Origin: Urechis unicinctus
Taxonomy: Eukaryota > Annelida > Polychaeta > Xenopneusta > Urechidae
Reading direction: 5' to 3'
Assembly: GCA_034190875.2 (NCBI GenBank)
Contig: CM067349.1
Location: 30,268,359-30,332,358 of the forward strand
DNA: 64,000 bases
Both the position numbers and the translations under genes were made by a program. Numbering within the stretch: the first letter of the stretch is position 1; each line of letters begins with the position of its first letter. This document shows positions 39,949 through 54,600 of this stretch, in pieces. The notes beneath the pieces are model-generated. The model did not search any database. It was not told the DNA's origin and worked only from the letters and a program-made list of their open reading frames with translations.

Positions 39949-41899
39949 TGACGCATGTACTGTCCTTGATATATTCTGTATGACACGTGTCCTGTCCTTA
40001 ATATGGTCTGTATGACGCGTGTACTGTCCTTAATGTCCTGTGTATGTCGCATGTACTGTCCTTAATGTCATCTGCATGTCGCGTGTACTATCCTTAATGT
40101 CGTCTGTATGACGCATGTACTGTCCTTGAGGTCCTCTGTGTGACGCGTGTATTGTTCTTGATGTCCTCTGTATGACGCATGTACTGTCCTTGATGTCCTC
40201 TGTATGACACGAGTACTGTCCTTGTAGTCCTCTGTAGAACTGTAGGACGCGTGTACTGTCCTTGATATCCCCTGTATGACGCGTGTACTGTCCTTAATAT
40301 CCTCTGTATGACGCGAGTTGTGTCCTTGTGGTCCTCTGTAGGACTGTAGAACGCGTGTACTGTCCTTGATATCCCCTGTATGACCCGTGTACTGTCCTTA
40401 ATATCCTCTGTGTGACGCGTGTACTGTCCTTGATATTGTTTGTATGACGTATGTACTGTCCTAGATGTTATCTGTATGACGCGTGTATTGTTCTTGATAT
40501 CCTCTGTATGACACATGTACTATCCTTGATATATTCTGCATGACGCGTGTACTGTTCTTAATATCCCGTGTATGACGCGTGTACGGTCCTTAATGTCCTC
40601 TGTATGTCGCGTGTACTGTCCTTACAGTCCGCTGTATGTCGCGTGTACTATCCATAATGTCGTCTGTTTGACGCATGTGCTGTCCTTGATGTCCTCTGTA
40701 TGACGCGTGTACTGTTCTTGTTGTCCTATGTATGACGCATGTACTGTCCTTGATGTCCTCTGTATGTCGCGTGTACTGTCCTTTAAGTCCTCTATAGCAC
40801 TGTAAGACGCGTGTACTGTTTTTAATTTCCTCTGTATGAAGCGTGTACTGTCGTTGATGTCCTCTGTATGACGCTTGTACAGTCCTTAAAATCCTCTGTA
40901 TGACACGTGTACTGTCCTCGATATATTTGGTATGACGCATGTACTGTCCTTAATATCCTCTGTATGACGCCTGTACTCTCCAATAATGTCCTCTGTATGA
41001 CGCTTGTACTGTCATTTCTATCCTCTGTATGTCGCATGTATTAACCTTAATGTTGTCGGTATGACACGTGTACTGTCCTTGATATTTTCTGTATGACGCA
41101 TATACTGTCCATAATGTCCTCTGTATGACGCTTGTTCTGTACTAGATATTCTCTTTAAGACGCATGTACTGTTTCTGCTGTCTTCTGTATGATGCTTGTA
41201 CATTCCTTGATATCCTCAGAATGTCGCGTGTACTGTTCTTGTATGTTCTTGATGTCCTATGTATGTACTGTCCTGATGTCCTCTGTATGACATATGTGCT
41301 GTCCTTGATGTCCACTGTATGACGCGTGTACTGTCTGATACATATTCTGTATGATGCGTGTGTACTGTCCTTGATGTCCTCTGTATGGACGCGTGTACTG
41401 TCCTTAATGTCCTCTGTATGTCGCATGTATTATCCTTAATGTTGTCGGTACGACAAGTGTACTTTTCTTGATATTTTCTGTATGACGGTTGCACTGTCCT
41501 TAATACCCTCTGTATGACGCGTGTACTGTCCATAATGTCCTCTGTATGACGCTTGTACTGTACAAGATATCCTCTTTAAGACGCATGTACTGTCCTTGAT
41601 GTACTCTGTATGACGCGTGTATTGTCCTTGATATCCTCTGTATGACGCATGTACTGTCCTTGATATATTCTGTATGACGCGTATCCTGTCCTAAATATCG
41701 TCTGTATGACGCATGTACTGTCCTTAATGTCCTCTGTATGTCGCGTGTACTGTCCTTAATGTCATCTGCATGTCGCGTGTACTATCCTTAATGTCGTCTG
41801 TATGACGCATGTACTGTCCTTGAGGTCCTCTGTGTGACGCGTGTACTGTTCTTGATGTCCTATGTATGACGCATGTACTGTCCTTGATGTCCTCTGTAT

Positions 41900-44800
41900 G
41901 ACGCGTGTACTGTCCTTGTAGTCCTCTGTAGGATTGTAGGACGCGTGTACTGTCCTTGATATCCCCTGTATGACGCGTGTACTGTCCTTAATATCCTCTG
42001 TATGACGCGTGTACTGTCCTTGATGTCCTCTGTATGATGACTGTATGACGCATGTCCTGTGTCCTTGATATTATCTGTATGACGCGTGTACTGTCCTTAA
42101 TATCCTCTGTATGACGCGTGTACTGTCCTTGAATGTTTGTATGACGTGTACTGTACTGTCCTTGATGTTATCTGTATGACGCGTGTACTGTCCTTGATAT
42201 CCTCTGTATGACACATGTACTGTCCTGTCCTTGATGATCCCTGTATGACGTGTACTGTCCTTAATATCCTCTGTATGACGCGTGTACTGTCCTTAATGTC
42301 CTCTGTATGACGCGTGTACTGTCCTTGAGGTCATCTGTATGACGCGTGTACTGTTCTTGATACTGTCCTATGTATGACGCGTGTACTGTCCTTGATATCC
42401 TCTGTATGACGCGTGTACTGTCCTTGATGTCCTCTGTGTATATGACGCGTGTACTGTCCTTGTCCGCGTGTATGTCGCGTGTGTATCCTGTACTGTCCGC
42501 ATGTACTGTCCTTGATGTCCTCTGTAGGACGCGTTTACTGTCTTATATATATTCTGTATGACGCGTGTACTGTCCTTAATGTCCTCTGTATGACGCGTGT
42601 ACTGTACAAGATGTCCTCTGTATGACGCGTGTACTGTCCTTAATATCCTCTGTATGACGCGTGTATTGTCCTTGATATCCTCTGTATGACGCATGTACTG
42701 TCCTTGATATATTCTGTATGACGCGTGTACTGTTCTTAATATCCTCTGTATGACGCGTGTACTGTACTGTCCTAATGTCCTCTGTATGACGCGTGTACTG
42801 TCCTTAATGTCCTCTGTATGTCGCGTGTACTATCCTTATATGTCTGTATGACGCATGTACTGTCCTTGATGTCCTCTGTGTGACGCGTGTACTGTCCTTG
42901 ATGTCCTCTGTATGACGCGTGTACTGTCCTTGATGTCCTCTGTATGACGCGTGTACTGTCCTTAATATCCTGTACTGTCCTGTCCTTGATGTCCTCTGTA
43001 TGACGCGTGTACTGTCCTTGATGTCCTCTGTATGACGCATGTGTACTGTCCTTGATATCCTCTGTATGACGCGTGTACTGTCCTTGTAAGTTCTGTATGA
43101 CTGCGTGTACTGTCCTTGATGTCCTCTGTATGACCGCGTGTACTGTCCTTGATGTCCTCTGTATGACGCATGTACTGTCCTTGATGTCCTCTGTATGACG
43201 CGTGTACTGTCCTTGATGTATGATCGTGTTGTAGGACGCTGTGTGTCCTGTCCTATATATATCCTGTATGATGCGTGTACTGTCCTTAATATCCTCTGTA
43301 TGTCGCGTGTACTGTCCTTAATGTCCTCTGTATGTCGCGTGTACTATCCTTAATGTTGTCTGTTTGACGCGTGTACTTTTCTTGATGTCCTCTGTATGAC
43401 GGTTGCACTGTCCTTAATATCCTCTGTATGACGCATGTACTGTCCTTGATGTCCTCTGTATGACGCTTGTACTGTACTTAATATCCTCTGTTAAGACGCA
43501 TGTACTGTCCTTGATGTCCTCTGTATGACGCGTGTACTGTCCTTAATGTCCCTTCTGTATGACGCGTCCTGTAATGATGCGTCTGTATGACGCGTGTACT
43601 GTCCTTAATGTCCTCTGTATGACGCGTGTACTGTCCTTAATGTCCTCTGTATGACGCGTGTACTGTCCTTGATGTCCTCTGTATGTCGCGTGTACTGTCC
43701 TTAATATCTCTGTATGACGCATGTACTGTCCTTGATATCCTCTGTATGACGCGTGTACTGTCCTTGATGTCCTCTGTATGACGCTTGTACTGTACTTGAT
43801 GTCCTCTGTATGACGCATGTGTCCTGATCCTCTGTATGACGCGTTTACTGTCCCTGATATCCTCTGTATGACGCGTGTACTGTCCTTAATGTCCTCTGTA
43901 TGACGCGTTGTGTACTGTCCTTATGTCTCTGTGTATGACGCATGTACTGTCCTTGATGTCTCCTCTGTATGATGCTTGTACTGTCCTTGATATCCTCTGT
44001 ATGACGCGTGTACTGTCCTGATGTCCTTGTCTCTGTATGACGCGTGTACTGTCCTTAATGTCCGTGTACTGTCCTTAATATCTCTGTATGACGCATGTAC
44101 TGTCCTTGATGTCCTCTGTATGACGCGTGTACGTCCTTGATGTTGTCTTGTACTGTCCTATTTTCTGTATGACGGTTGTACTGTCCTTATATCCTCTGTA
44201 TGACGCGTGTACTGTCCTTAATGTCCTCTGTATGACGCTTGTACTGTACTGTACCCTTGATAATATTCTCTGTATGACGCATGTACTGTGTCCTTGATGT
44301 TACTCTGTATGACGCGTTGTACTGTCCTTAATATCCTCTGTATGACGCGTGTACTGTCCTTGATGTCCTCTGTATGACGCGTGTACTGTACTGATATAAT
44401 GTCTTGTATGACGCGTGTACTGTAATGTCCTTAAATGTCATCTGTATGACGCGTGTACTGTCCTTAATGTCCTCTGTATGACGCATGTACTGTCCTTGAT
44501 GTCCTCTGTATGACGCGTGACTGTCCTTGTACTGTTCTGAAATGACGCGTGTACTGTCCTTAATGTCGTCTGTATGACGCGTGTACTGTCCTTGATGTCC
44601 TCTGTATGACGCGTGTACTGTCCTTGATGTCCTCTGTATGACGCATGTACTGTCCTTGTCCTCTGTATGACGCGTGTACTGTCCTTGATATCCCTGTATG
44701 ACGCGTGTACTGTCCTTGATATCCTCTGTATGACGCGTGTACTGTCCTTGTGGTCCTCTGTATGACTGCAGGACGCGTGTCCTGTCCTTGATATCTCTGT

Positions 44801-45800
44801 ATGACGCGTGTACTGTCCTTAATATCCTCTGTGTGACGCGTGTACTGTCCTTGATATGTTTCTATGACGTATGTACGCTGTACTGTATGACGCGTGTGAT
44901 GTCCTTGAAATCCTCTGTATGACGCATGTACTGTCCTTGATATATTCTACATGACGCGCGTGTACTGTTCTTAATGTCCTCTGTATGACGCGTGTACGGT
45001 CCTTACTGTCCTCTGTATGTCTCTGTACTGTCCCTGTCCGCTGTATGTCCCGTGTACTATCCTTAATGTCGTCTATGACGCATGTACTGTCCTTGATATC
45101 CTCTGTATGACGCGTGTACTGTCCATGATGTCCTCTGTATGTATGACGCGTTGTACTGATTCTGTCCTTAAATCCTCGTATGACGCGTGTGACGCTTGTA
45201 CTGTCCTTGATATCCTCTGTATGACGCGTGTACTGTCCTTAATGTCCTCTGTATGACGCGTGTGTACTGTCCTTGATGTCCTCTGTGTGACGCGTGTACT
45301 GTCCTTGATATCTCTAATGACGCGTGTACTGTCCATGATACATTTCTGTATGACGCGTGTACTGTCCTGATGTCCTCTGTATGTCGCGTGTATCCTGTAT
45401 TATGTCTCTGTATGACGCGTGTACTGTCCTTGATGTCCTATGTATGACGCATGTACTGTCCTTTTAATTATCTGTATGACGCGTGTATTGTCCTTGATAT
45501 CCTCTGTATGACGCATGTACTGTGTATTCGGTATGACGCGTATATGTCCTAATATCGTCTCTGTATGACGCGTGTACTGTCCTTAATGTCCTCTGTATCT
45601 GCTGTATGTCCTGTACTAATGTAATGTCTGTATGACGCATGTACTGTCTTCATGAGGTCCTGTGTGACGCGTGTACTGTGTCTTGATGTCCCATGTATGA
45701 CGCATGTACTGTCCTTTTATCCTGTGTATGACGCGTAAACTGTCGTTGTGGTCCTCTGTATGACTGTAGGACGCGTGTCCTGTCCTTAATATCCTCTGTA
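41900..45800. repeat. near-consensus but indel-rich zone of the satellite
   Basis: Units here are close to the consensus, mostly lacking the diagnostic higher-order variants, yet many are shortened or carry partial duplications (GTACTGTACTGTCC, GCGTGTGTACTG), so the 32-bp phase is lost repeatedly. Similar zones lie at about 54690-55970 and 56950-57950. Confidence 0.75.
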
Positions 45801-47869
45801 TGACGCTTGTACTGTCCATAATGTCCTCTGTATGTCGCGTGTACTGTTCATGATGTCCTCTGTAGGACGTAAGTACTGTCCTTGATGTCCTTAAAATCCT
45901 CTGCATGGCGCGTGTGCTGTCCTTGATATCCTCTGTATGACGCATGTACTGTCCATAATGTCCTCTGTATGACGCTTGTACTGTACTAGATATTCTCTTT
46001 AAGACGCATGTACTGTCCCTGATGTCTTCTGTATGATGCTTGTACTGTCCTTGATGTCCTCAGAATGTCGCGTGTGCTGTTCTTGATGTCCTATGTATGA
46101 CGCATGGAATGTCCTTGATGTACTCTGTATGACATATGTGCTGTCCTTGATGTCCTCTGTATGTCGCGTGTACTTTCCTTGATGTCCTCTTCAGGACGCG
46201 TGTATGTCTGATTCATATTCTGTATGATGCGTGTACTGTCCTTAATATCCTCTGTATGTCGCGTGTACTGTCCTTAATGTCCTCTGTATGTCGCATGTAT
46301 TATCCTTAATGTTGTCGGTATGACACGTGTACTTTTCTTGATATTTATTGTATGACGGTTGCACTGTCCTTGATACCCTCTGTATGACGCGTTTACTGTC
46401 CATAATGTCCTCTGTATTACGCTTGTACTGTACTAGATATCCTCTTTAAGACGCATGTACTGTCCTTGATATATTCTACATGACGCGTGTACTGTTCTTA
46501 ATATCCCTTGTATGACGCGTGTACGGTCCTTAATGTCCTCTGTATGTCGCGTGTACTGTCCTTAAAGTCCGCTGTATGTCGCGTGTACTATCCTTAATGT
46601 CGTCTGTTTGACGCATGTGCTGTCCTTGATGTCCTCTGTATGACGCGTGTACTGCTCTTGTTGTCCTATGTATGACGCATGTACTGTCCTTGATGTCCTC
46701 TGTATGTCGCGTGTACTGTCCTTTAAGTCCTCTATAGCACTGTAAGACGCGGGTACTGTTCTTAATTTCCTCTGTATGAAGCGTGTACTGTTCTTGATGT
46801 CCTCTGTATGACGCGTGTACTGGTCATGATGTCCTCTGTATGACGCGTGTACTGTCTTTAATATCCTCTGTATGACGCATGTACTGTCCATAATGTCCTC
46901 TGTATGTCTCGTGTACTGTTCATGATGTCCTCTGTAGGACGCAAGTACTGTCCTTGATGTCCTCTATGTGACGCGTGTACCGTCCATAATGTCCTCTGTA
47001 TGTCGCGTGTACTGTCCTTAAAGTCCGCTGTATGTCGCGTGTACTATCCTTAATGTCGTCTGTTTGACGCATGTGCTGTCCTTGATGTCCTCTGTATGAC
47101 GCGTGTACTGTCCTTTAAGTCCTCTATAGCACTGTAAGACGCGTGTACTGTTCTTAATTTCCTCTGTATGGAGCGTGTACTGTCCTTGATGTCCTCTGTA
47201 TGACGCTTGTACTGTCCTTAAAATCCTCTGTATGACACGTGTACTGTCCTCGATATATTTTGTATGACGCGTGTACTGTCCTTAATATCCTCTGTATGAC
47301 GCTTGTACTGTCCATAATGTCCTCTGTATGTCGCGTGTACTGTTCATGATGTCCTCTGTAGGATGCAAGTACTGTCCTTGATGTCCTTAAAATCCTCTTT
47401 ATGACGCGTGTACTGTCCTTGATATCATCTGTATGACGCGTGTATTGTCCTTGATATCCTTTGTATGACACATGTACTGTCCTTGATATATTCTGCATGA
47501 CGCGTGTACTTTTCTTAATATCCCGTGTATGACGCGTGTACGGTCCTTAATGTCCTCTCTATGACGCTTGTACTGTACAAGATATCCTCTTTAAGACGCA
47601 TGTACTGTCCTTGATGTACTCTGTATGACGCGTGTATTGTCCTTGATACCTTCTGTATGACGCATGTACTGTCCTTGATATATTCTGTATGACGCGTGTC
47701 CTGTCCTTAATATCGTCTGTATGACGCGTGTACTGTCCTTAATGTCCTCTGTATGTCGCGTGTACTGTCCTTAATGTCATCTTCATGTCGCGTGTACTAT
47801 CCTTATATCGTCTGTTTGACGCATTTACTGTCCTTGAGGTCCTCTGTGTGACGCGTGTGCTGATCTTGA

Positions 47870-48990
47870 TGTCCTCTGTATGACGCATGTACTGTCCTTA
47901 TGTCCTCTGTATAACGCGTGTACTGTCCTTGTAGTCCTCTGTAGGACTGTAGGACGCGAATACTGTCCATGATATCCCCTGTATGATGCGTGTACTGTCC
48001 TTGATATCCTCTGTATGACGCGTGTACTGTCCTTGTGGTCCTCTGTAGGACTGTAGGACGCGTGTACTGTCCTTGATATCCCCTGTATGACCCGTGTACT
48101 GTCCTTAATATCCTCTGTGTGACGCGTGTACTGTCCTTGTTGTTGTTTGTATGACGTATGTACTGTCCTTGATGTTATCTGTATGACGCGTGTATTGTCC
48201 TTGATATCCTCTGTATGACACATGTACTGTCCTTGATGTATTCTGTATGACGCGTGTACAGTTCTTAATATCCCGTGTATGTCGCGTGTACTGTCCTTAA
48301 AGTCCGCTGTATGTCGCGTGTACTATCCTTAATGTCGTCTGTTTGACGCATGTGCTCTCCTTGATGTCCTCTGTATGACGCGTGTACTCTTCTTGTTGTC
48401 CTATGTATGACACATGTACTGTCCTTGATATATTCTGCATGACGCGTGTACTGTTCTTGATGTCCCATGTATGACGCATGTACTGTCCTTGATATCCTCT
48501 CTATGACGCGTGTACTTTCCTTGATGTCCTCTTCAGGACGCGTGTACTGTCTAATATATATTCTGTATGATGCGTGTACTGTCCTTAATATCCTCTGTAT
48601 GTCGAGTGTACTGTCCATAATGTCCTCTGTATGTCGCATGTATTATCCTTAATGTTGTCGGTACGACACGTGTACTTTTCTTGATATTTTCTGTATGACG
48701 GTTGCACTGTCCTTAATACCCTCTGTATGACGCATGTACTGTCCATAATGTCCTCTGTATGACGCTTGTACTGTACAAGATATCCTCTTTAAGACGCATG
48801 TACTGTCCTTGATATACTCTGTATGACGCGTGTATTGTCCTTGATATCCTCTGTATGACGCATGTACTGTCCTTGATATATTCTGTATGACGCGTATCAT
48901 GTCCTTAATATCGTCTGTATGACGCGTGTACTGTCCTTAATGTCATCTGCATGTCGCGTGTTCTATCCTTAATGTCGTCTGTATGACGCA
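47870..48990. repeat. higher-order block, copy 1 of the 2438-bp pair
   Basis: Variants in this block recur in the same order 2438 bp to the right with only a few substitutions, for example CGAATACTGTCCATGATATC at about 47957 and 50394, and the CTCTTCAGGACGCG marker at about 48530 and 50968. Confidence 0.85.
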
Positions 48991-50329
48991 TGTACTGTCC
49001 TTGATGTCCTCTGTATGTCGCGTGTACTGTCCTTTAAGTCCTCTATAGCACTGTAAGACGCGTGTACTGTTTTTAATTTCCTCTGTATGAAGCGTGTACT
49101 GTCCTTGATGTCCTCTGTATGACGCGTGTACTGGTCATGATGTCCTCTGTATGACGCGTGTACTGTCTTTAATATCCTCTGTATGACGCATGTACTGTCC
49201 ATAATATCCTCTGTATGTCTCGTGTACTGTTCATGATGTCCTCTGTAGGACGCAAGTACTGTCCTTGATGTCCTCTATGTGACGCGTGTACCGTCCATAA
49301 TGTCCTCTGTATTACGCTTGTACTGTACTAGATATCCTCTTTAAGACGCATGTACTGTCCTTGATGTCCTCTTTATGACGCGTGTACTGCTCTTGTTGTC
49401 CTATGTATGACGCATGTACTGTCCTTGATGTCCTCTGTATGTCGCGTGTACTGTCCTTTAAGTCCTCTATAGCACTGTAAGACGCGCGTACTGTTCTTAA
49501 TTTCCTCTGTATGAAGCGTGTACTATCGTTGATGTCCTCTGTATGACGCTTGTACTGTCCTTAAAATCCTCTGTATGACACGTGTACTGTCCTCGATATA
49601 TTTTGTATGACGCGTGTACTGTCCTTAATATCCTCTGCATGACGCATATTCTGTCCATAATGTCCTCTGTATGTCGCGTGTACTGTTCATGATGTCCTCT
49701 GTAGGACGCAAGTACTGTCCTTGATGTCCTTAAAATGTCCTCTGTATGACGCGTGTACTGTCCTCTTTATGACGCGTGTACTGTCCTTGATATCATCTGT
49801 ATGACGCGTGTACTGTCCTTGATATCCCTGTATGACTTGATATTCTTGATGTCTGTATGTGACACGTGTACTGTCCTTGATATATTCTGCATGACGCGTA
49901 TACTCATGTACTGTCCTTAATATCCCGTGTATGACGCGTGTACGGTCCTTAATGTCCTCTCTATGACGCTTGTACTGTCCAAGATATCCTCTTTAAGACG
50001 CATGTACTGTCCTTGATGTACTCTGTATGACGCGTGTATTGTCCTTGATATCCTTCTGTATGACGCATGTACTGTCCTTGATATATTCTGTATGACGCGT
50101 GTACTGTCCTTAATATCGTCTGTATGACGCGTGTACTGTCCTTAAGACGCATGTATGTCCTCTACTCTGTATGTCGCGTGTGTACTGTCCTTAATGTCAT
50201 CTTCATGTGCGTGTACTATCTGTCCTTATATCGTCTGTATGACGCGTGTACTGTCCTTACTGTCCTTGAGGTCCTCTGTGTGACGCGTGTACTGACTGTC
50301 CTTGATGTCCTCTGTATGACGCATGTACT

Positions 50330-51430
50330 GTCCTATGTATGTCCTGTGTATAACGCGTGTACTGTCCTTGTAGTCCTCTGTAGACTGTAGGACGCGAATA
50401 CTGTCCATGATATCCCCTGTATGATGCGTGTACTGTCCTTGATATCCTCTGTATGACGCGTGTACTGTCCTTGTGGTCCTCTGTAGGACTGTAGGACGCG
50501 TGTACTGTCCTTGATATCCCCTGTATGACCCGTGTACTGTCCTTGATATCCTCTGTGTGACGCGTGTACTGTCCTTGATGTTGTTTGTATGACGTATGTA
50601 CTGTCCTTGATGTTATCTGTATGACGCGTGTATTGTCCTTGATATCCTCTGTATGACACATGTACTGTCCTTGATGTATTCTGTATGACGCGTGTACTGT
50701 TCCTAATATCCCGTGTATGTCGCGTGTACTGTCCTTAAAGTCCGCTGTATGTCGCGTGTACTATCCTTAATGTCGTCTGTTTGACGCATGTGCTCTCCTT
50801 GATGTCCTCTGTATGACGCGTGTACTCTTCTTGTTGTCCTATGTATGACACATGTACTGTCCTTGATATATTCTGCATGACGCGTGTACTGTTCTTGATG
50901 TCCCATGTATGACGCATGTACTGTCCTTGATGTCCTCTCTATGACGCGTGTACTTTCCTTGATGTCCTCTTCAGGACGCGTGTACTGTCTAATACATATT
51001 CTGTATGATGCGTGTACTGTCCTTAATATCCTCTGTATGTCGCGTGTACTGTCCTTAATGTCCTCTGTATGTCGCATGTATTATCCTTAATGTTGTCGGT
51101 ACGACACGTGTACTTTTCTTGATATTTTCTGTATGACGGTTGCACTGTCCTTAATACCCTCTGTATGACGCATGTACTGTCCATAATGTCCTCTGTATGA
51201 CGCTTGTACTGTACAAGATATCCTCTTTAAGACGCATGTACTGTCCTTGATATACTCTGTATGACGCGTGTATTGTCCTTGATATCCTCTGTATGACGCA
51301 TGTACTGTCCATGATATATTCGGTATGACGCGTATCATGTCCTCAATATCGTCTGTATGACGCGTGTACTGTCCTTAATGTCATCTGCATGTCGCGTGTA
51401 CTATCCTTAATGTCGTCTGTATGACGCATG
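50330..51430. repeat. higher-order block, copy 2 of the 2438-bp pair
   Basis: The partner of 47870-48990. Similarity ends near 51430, where the two copies switch to different unit types. The following segment (about 51340-51950) instead matches 58690-59300 at an offset of 7357 bp. Confidence 0.85.
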
Positions 51431-51949
51431 TACTTTCCTTGAGGTCCTCTGTGTGACGCGTGTACTGTTCTTGATGTCCCATGTATGACGCATGTACTGT
51501 CCTTGATGTCCTCTGTATGACGCGTGTACTGTCCTTGTAGTCCTCTGTAGGATTGTAGGACGCGTATACTGTCCTTGATATCCCCTGTATGACGCGTGTA
51601 CTGTCCTTAATATCCTGTGTATGACGCGTAAACTGTCGTTGTGGTCCTCTGTATGACTGTAGGACGCGTGTCCTGTCCTTGATATCCCCTGTATGACCCG
51701 TGTACTGTCCTTAATATCCTCTGTGTGACGCGTGTACTGTCCTTGATGCTGTTTGTATGACGTATGTACTGTCCTTGATGTTATCTGTATGACGCGTGTA
51801 TTGTCCTTGATATCCTCTGTATGACACATGTACTGTCCTTGATATATTCTACATGACGCGTGTACTGTTCTTAATATCCCGTGTATGACGCGTGTACGGT
51901 CCTTAATGTCCTCTGTATGTCGCGTGTACTGTCCTTAAAGTCCGCTGTA

Positions 51950-54600
51950 TGTCGCGTGTACTATCCTTAATGTCGTCTGTTTGACGCATGTGCTGTCCTT
52001 GTTGTCCTATGTATGACGCATGTACTGTCCTTGATGTCCTCTGTATGTCGCGTGTACTGTCCTTTAAGTCCTCTATAGCACTGTAAGACGCGTGTACTGT
52101 TTTTAATTTCCTCTGTATGAAGCGTGTACTGTTGTTGATGTCCTCTGTATGACGCTTGTACTGTCCTTAAAATCCTCTGTATGACACGTGTACTGTCCTC
52201 GATATATTTGGTATGACGCATGTACTGTCCTTAATATCCTCTGTATGACGCTTGTACTGTCCATAATGTCCTCTGTATGTCGCGTGTACTGTTCATGATG
52301 TCCTCTGTAGGACGCAAGTACTGTCCTTGATGTCCTTAAAATCCTCTTTATGGCGCGTGTGCTGTCCTTGATATCCTCTGTATGACCCATGTACTGTCCT
52401 TAATATCCTCTGTATGACGCATGTACTATTCTTGATGTCCTCTGTGTGACACGTTAACTGTCCTTGATATCCTCAGAAAGACGCATGTACTATCCTTTAT
52501 GTCGTCTGTATGGCTCATGTACTGTCCTTGATGTCCTCTGTATGACGCATGTACTGTCCATAATGTCCTCTGTATGACGCTTGTACTGTACTAGATATTC
52601 TCTTTAAGACGCATGTACTGTCCCTGATGTCTTTTGTATGATGCTTGTACTGTCCTTGATGTCCTCAGAATGTCGCGTGTGCTGTTCTTGATGTCCTATG
52701 TATGACGCATGGAATGTCCTTGATGTACTCTGTATGACATATGTGCTGTCCTTGATGTCCTCTGTATGTCGCGTGTACTTTCCTTGATGTCCTCTTCAGG
52801 ACGCGTGTACTGTCTGATTCATATTCTGTATGATGCGTGTACTGTCCTTAATATCCTCTGTATGTCGCGTGTACTGTCCTTAATGTCCTCTGTATGTCGC
52901 ATGTATTATCCTTAATGTTGTCGGTATGACACGTGTACTTTTCTTGATATTTTCTGTATGACGGTTGCACTGTCCTTGATACCCTCTGTATGACGCATGT
53001 ACTGTCCATAATGTCCTCTGTATGACGCTTGTACTGTACTAGATATCCTCTTAAGACGCATGAACTGTCCTTGATATATTCTACATGACGCGTGTACTGT
53101 TCTTAATATCCCTTGTATGACGCGTGTACGGTCCTTAATGTCCTCTGTATGTCGCGTGTACTGTCCTTAATGTCCGCTGTATGTCGCGTGTACTATCCTT
53201 AATGTCGTCTGTTTGACGCATGTGCTGTCCTTGATGTCCTCTGTATGACGCGTGTACTGCTCTTGTTGTCCAATGTATGACGCATGTACTGTCCTTGATG
53301 TCCTCTGTATGTCGCGTGTACTGTCCTTTAAGTCCTCTATAGCACTGTAAGACGCGTGTACTGTTTTTAATTTCCTCTGTATGAAGCGTGTACTGTCGTT
53401 GATGTCCTCTGTATGACGCTTGTACTGTCCTTAAAATCCTCTGTATGACACGTGTACTGTCCTCGATATATTTGGTATGACGCATGTACTGTCCTTAATA
53501 TCCTCTGTAGGACGCTTGTACTGTCCATAATGTCCTCTGTATGTCGCGTGTACTGTTCATGATGTCCTCTGTAGGACGCAAGTACTGTCCTTGATGTCCT
53601 TAAAATCCTCTTTATGGCGCGTGTGCTGTCCTTGATATCCTCTGTATGACCCATGTACTGTCCTTAATATCCTCTGTATGACGCGTGTACTATTCTTGAT
53701 GTCCTCTGTGTGACACGTGAACTGTCCTTGATATCCTCTGAAAGACGCATGTACTATCCTTTATGTCGTCTGTATGGCGCATGTACTGTCCTTGATGTCC
53801 TCTGTATGACGCATGTACTGTCCATAATGTCCTCTGTATGACGCTTGTACTGTACTAGATATTCTCTTTAAGACGCATGTACTGTCCCTGATGTCTTCTG
53901 TATGATGCTTGTACTGTCCTTGATGTCCTCAGAATGTCGCGTGTGCTGTTCTTGATGTCCTATGTATGACGCATGGAATGTCCTTGATGTACTCTGTATG
54001 ACATATGTGCTGTCCTTGATGTCCTCTGTATGTCGCGTGTACTTTCCTTGATGTCCTCTTCAGGACGCGTGTACTGTCTGATTCATATTCTGTATGATGC
54101 GTGTACTGTCCTTAATATCCTCTGTATGTCGCATGTACTGTCCTTAATGTCCTCTATATGTCGCATGTATTATCCTTAATGTTGTCGGTATGACACGTGT
54201 ACTTTTCTTGATATTTTCTGTATGACGGTTGCACTGTCCCTGATACCCTCTGTATGACGCGTTTACTGTCCATAATGTCCTCTGTATTACGCTTGTACTG
54301 TACTAGATATCCTCTTTAAGACGCATGTACTGTCCTTGATATATTCTACATGACGCGTGTACTGTTCTTAATATCCCTTGTATGACGCGTGTACGGTCCT
54401 TAATGTCCTCTGTATGTCGCGTGTACTGTCCTTAAAGTCCGCTGTATGTCGCGTGTACTATCCTTAATGTCGTCTGTTTGACGCATGTGCTGTCCTTGAT
54501 GTCCTCTGTATGACGCGTGTACTGCTCTTGTTGTCCTATGTATGACGCATGTACTGTCCTTGATGTCCTCTGTATGTCGCGTGTACTGTCCTTTAAGTCC
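51950..54600. repeat. tandem higher-order repeat of about 1264 bp, two copies
   Basis: Segments at 52103-52390 and 53367-53654 are nearly identical at an offset of 1264 bp, and the same offset holds for the CTCTTCAGGACGCG marker (about 52793 and 54058). A third, more disrupted copy begins near 56060. Confidence 0.85.
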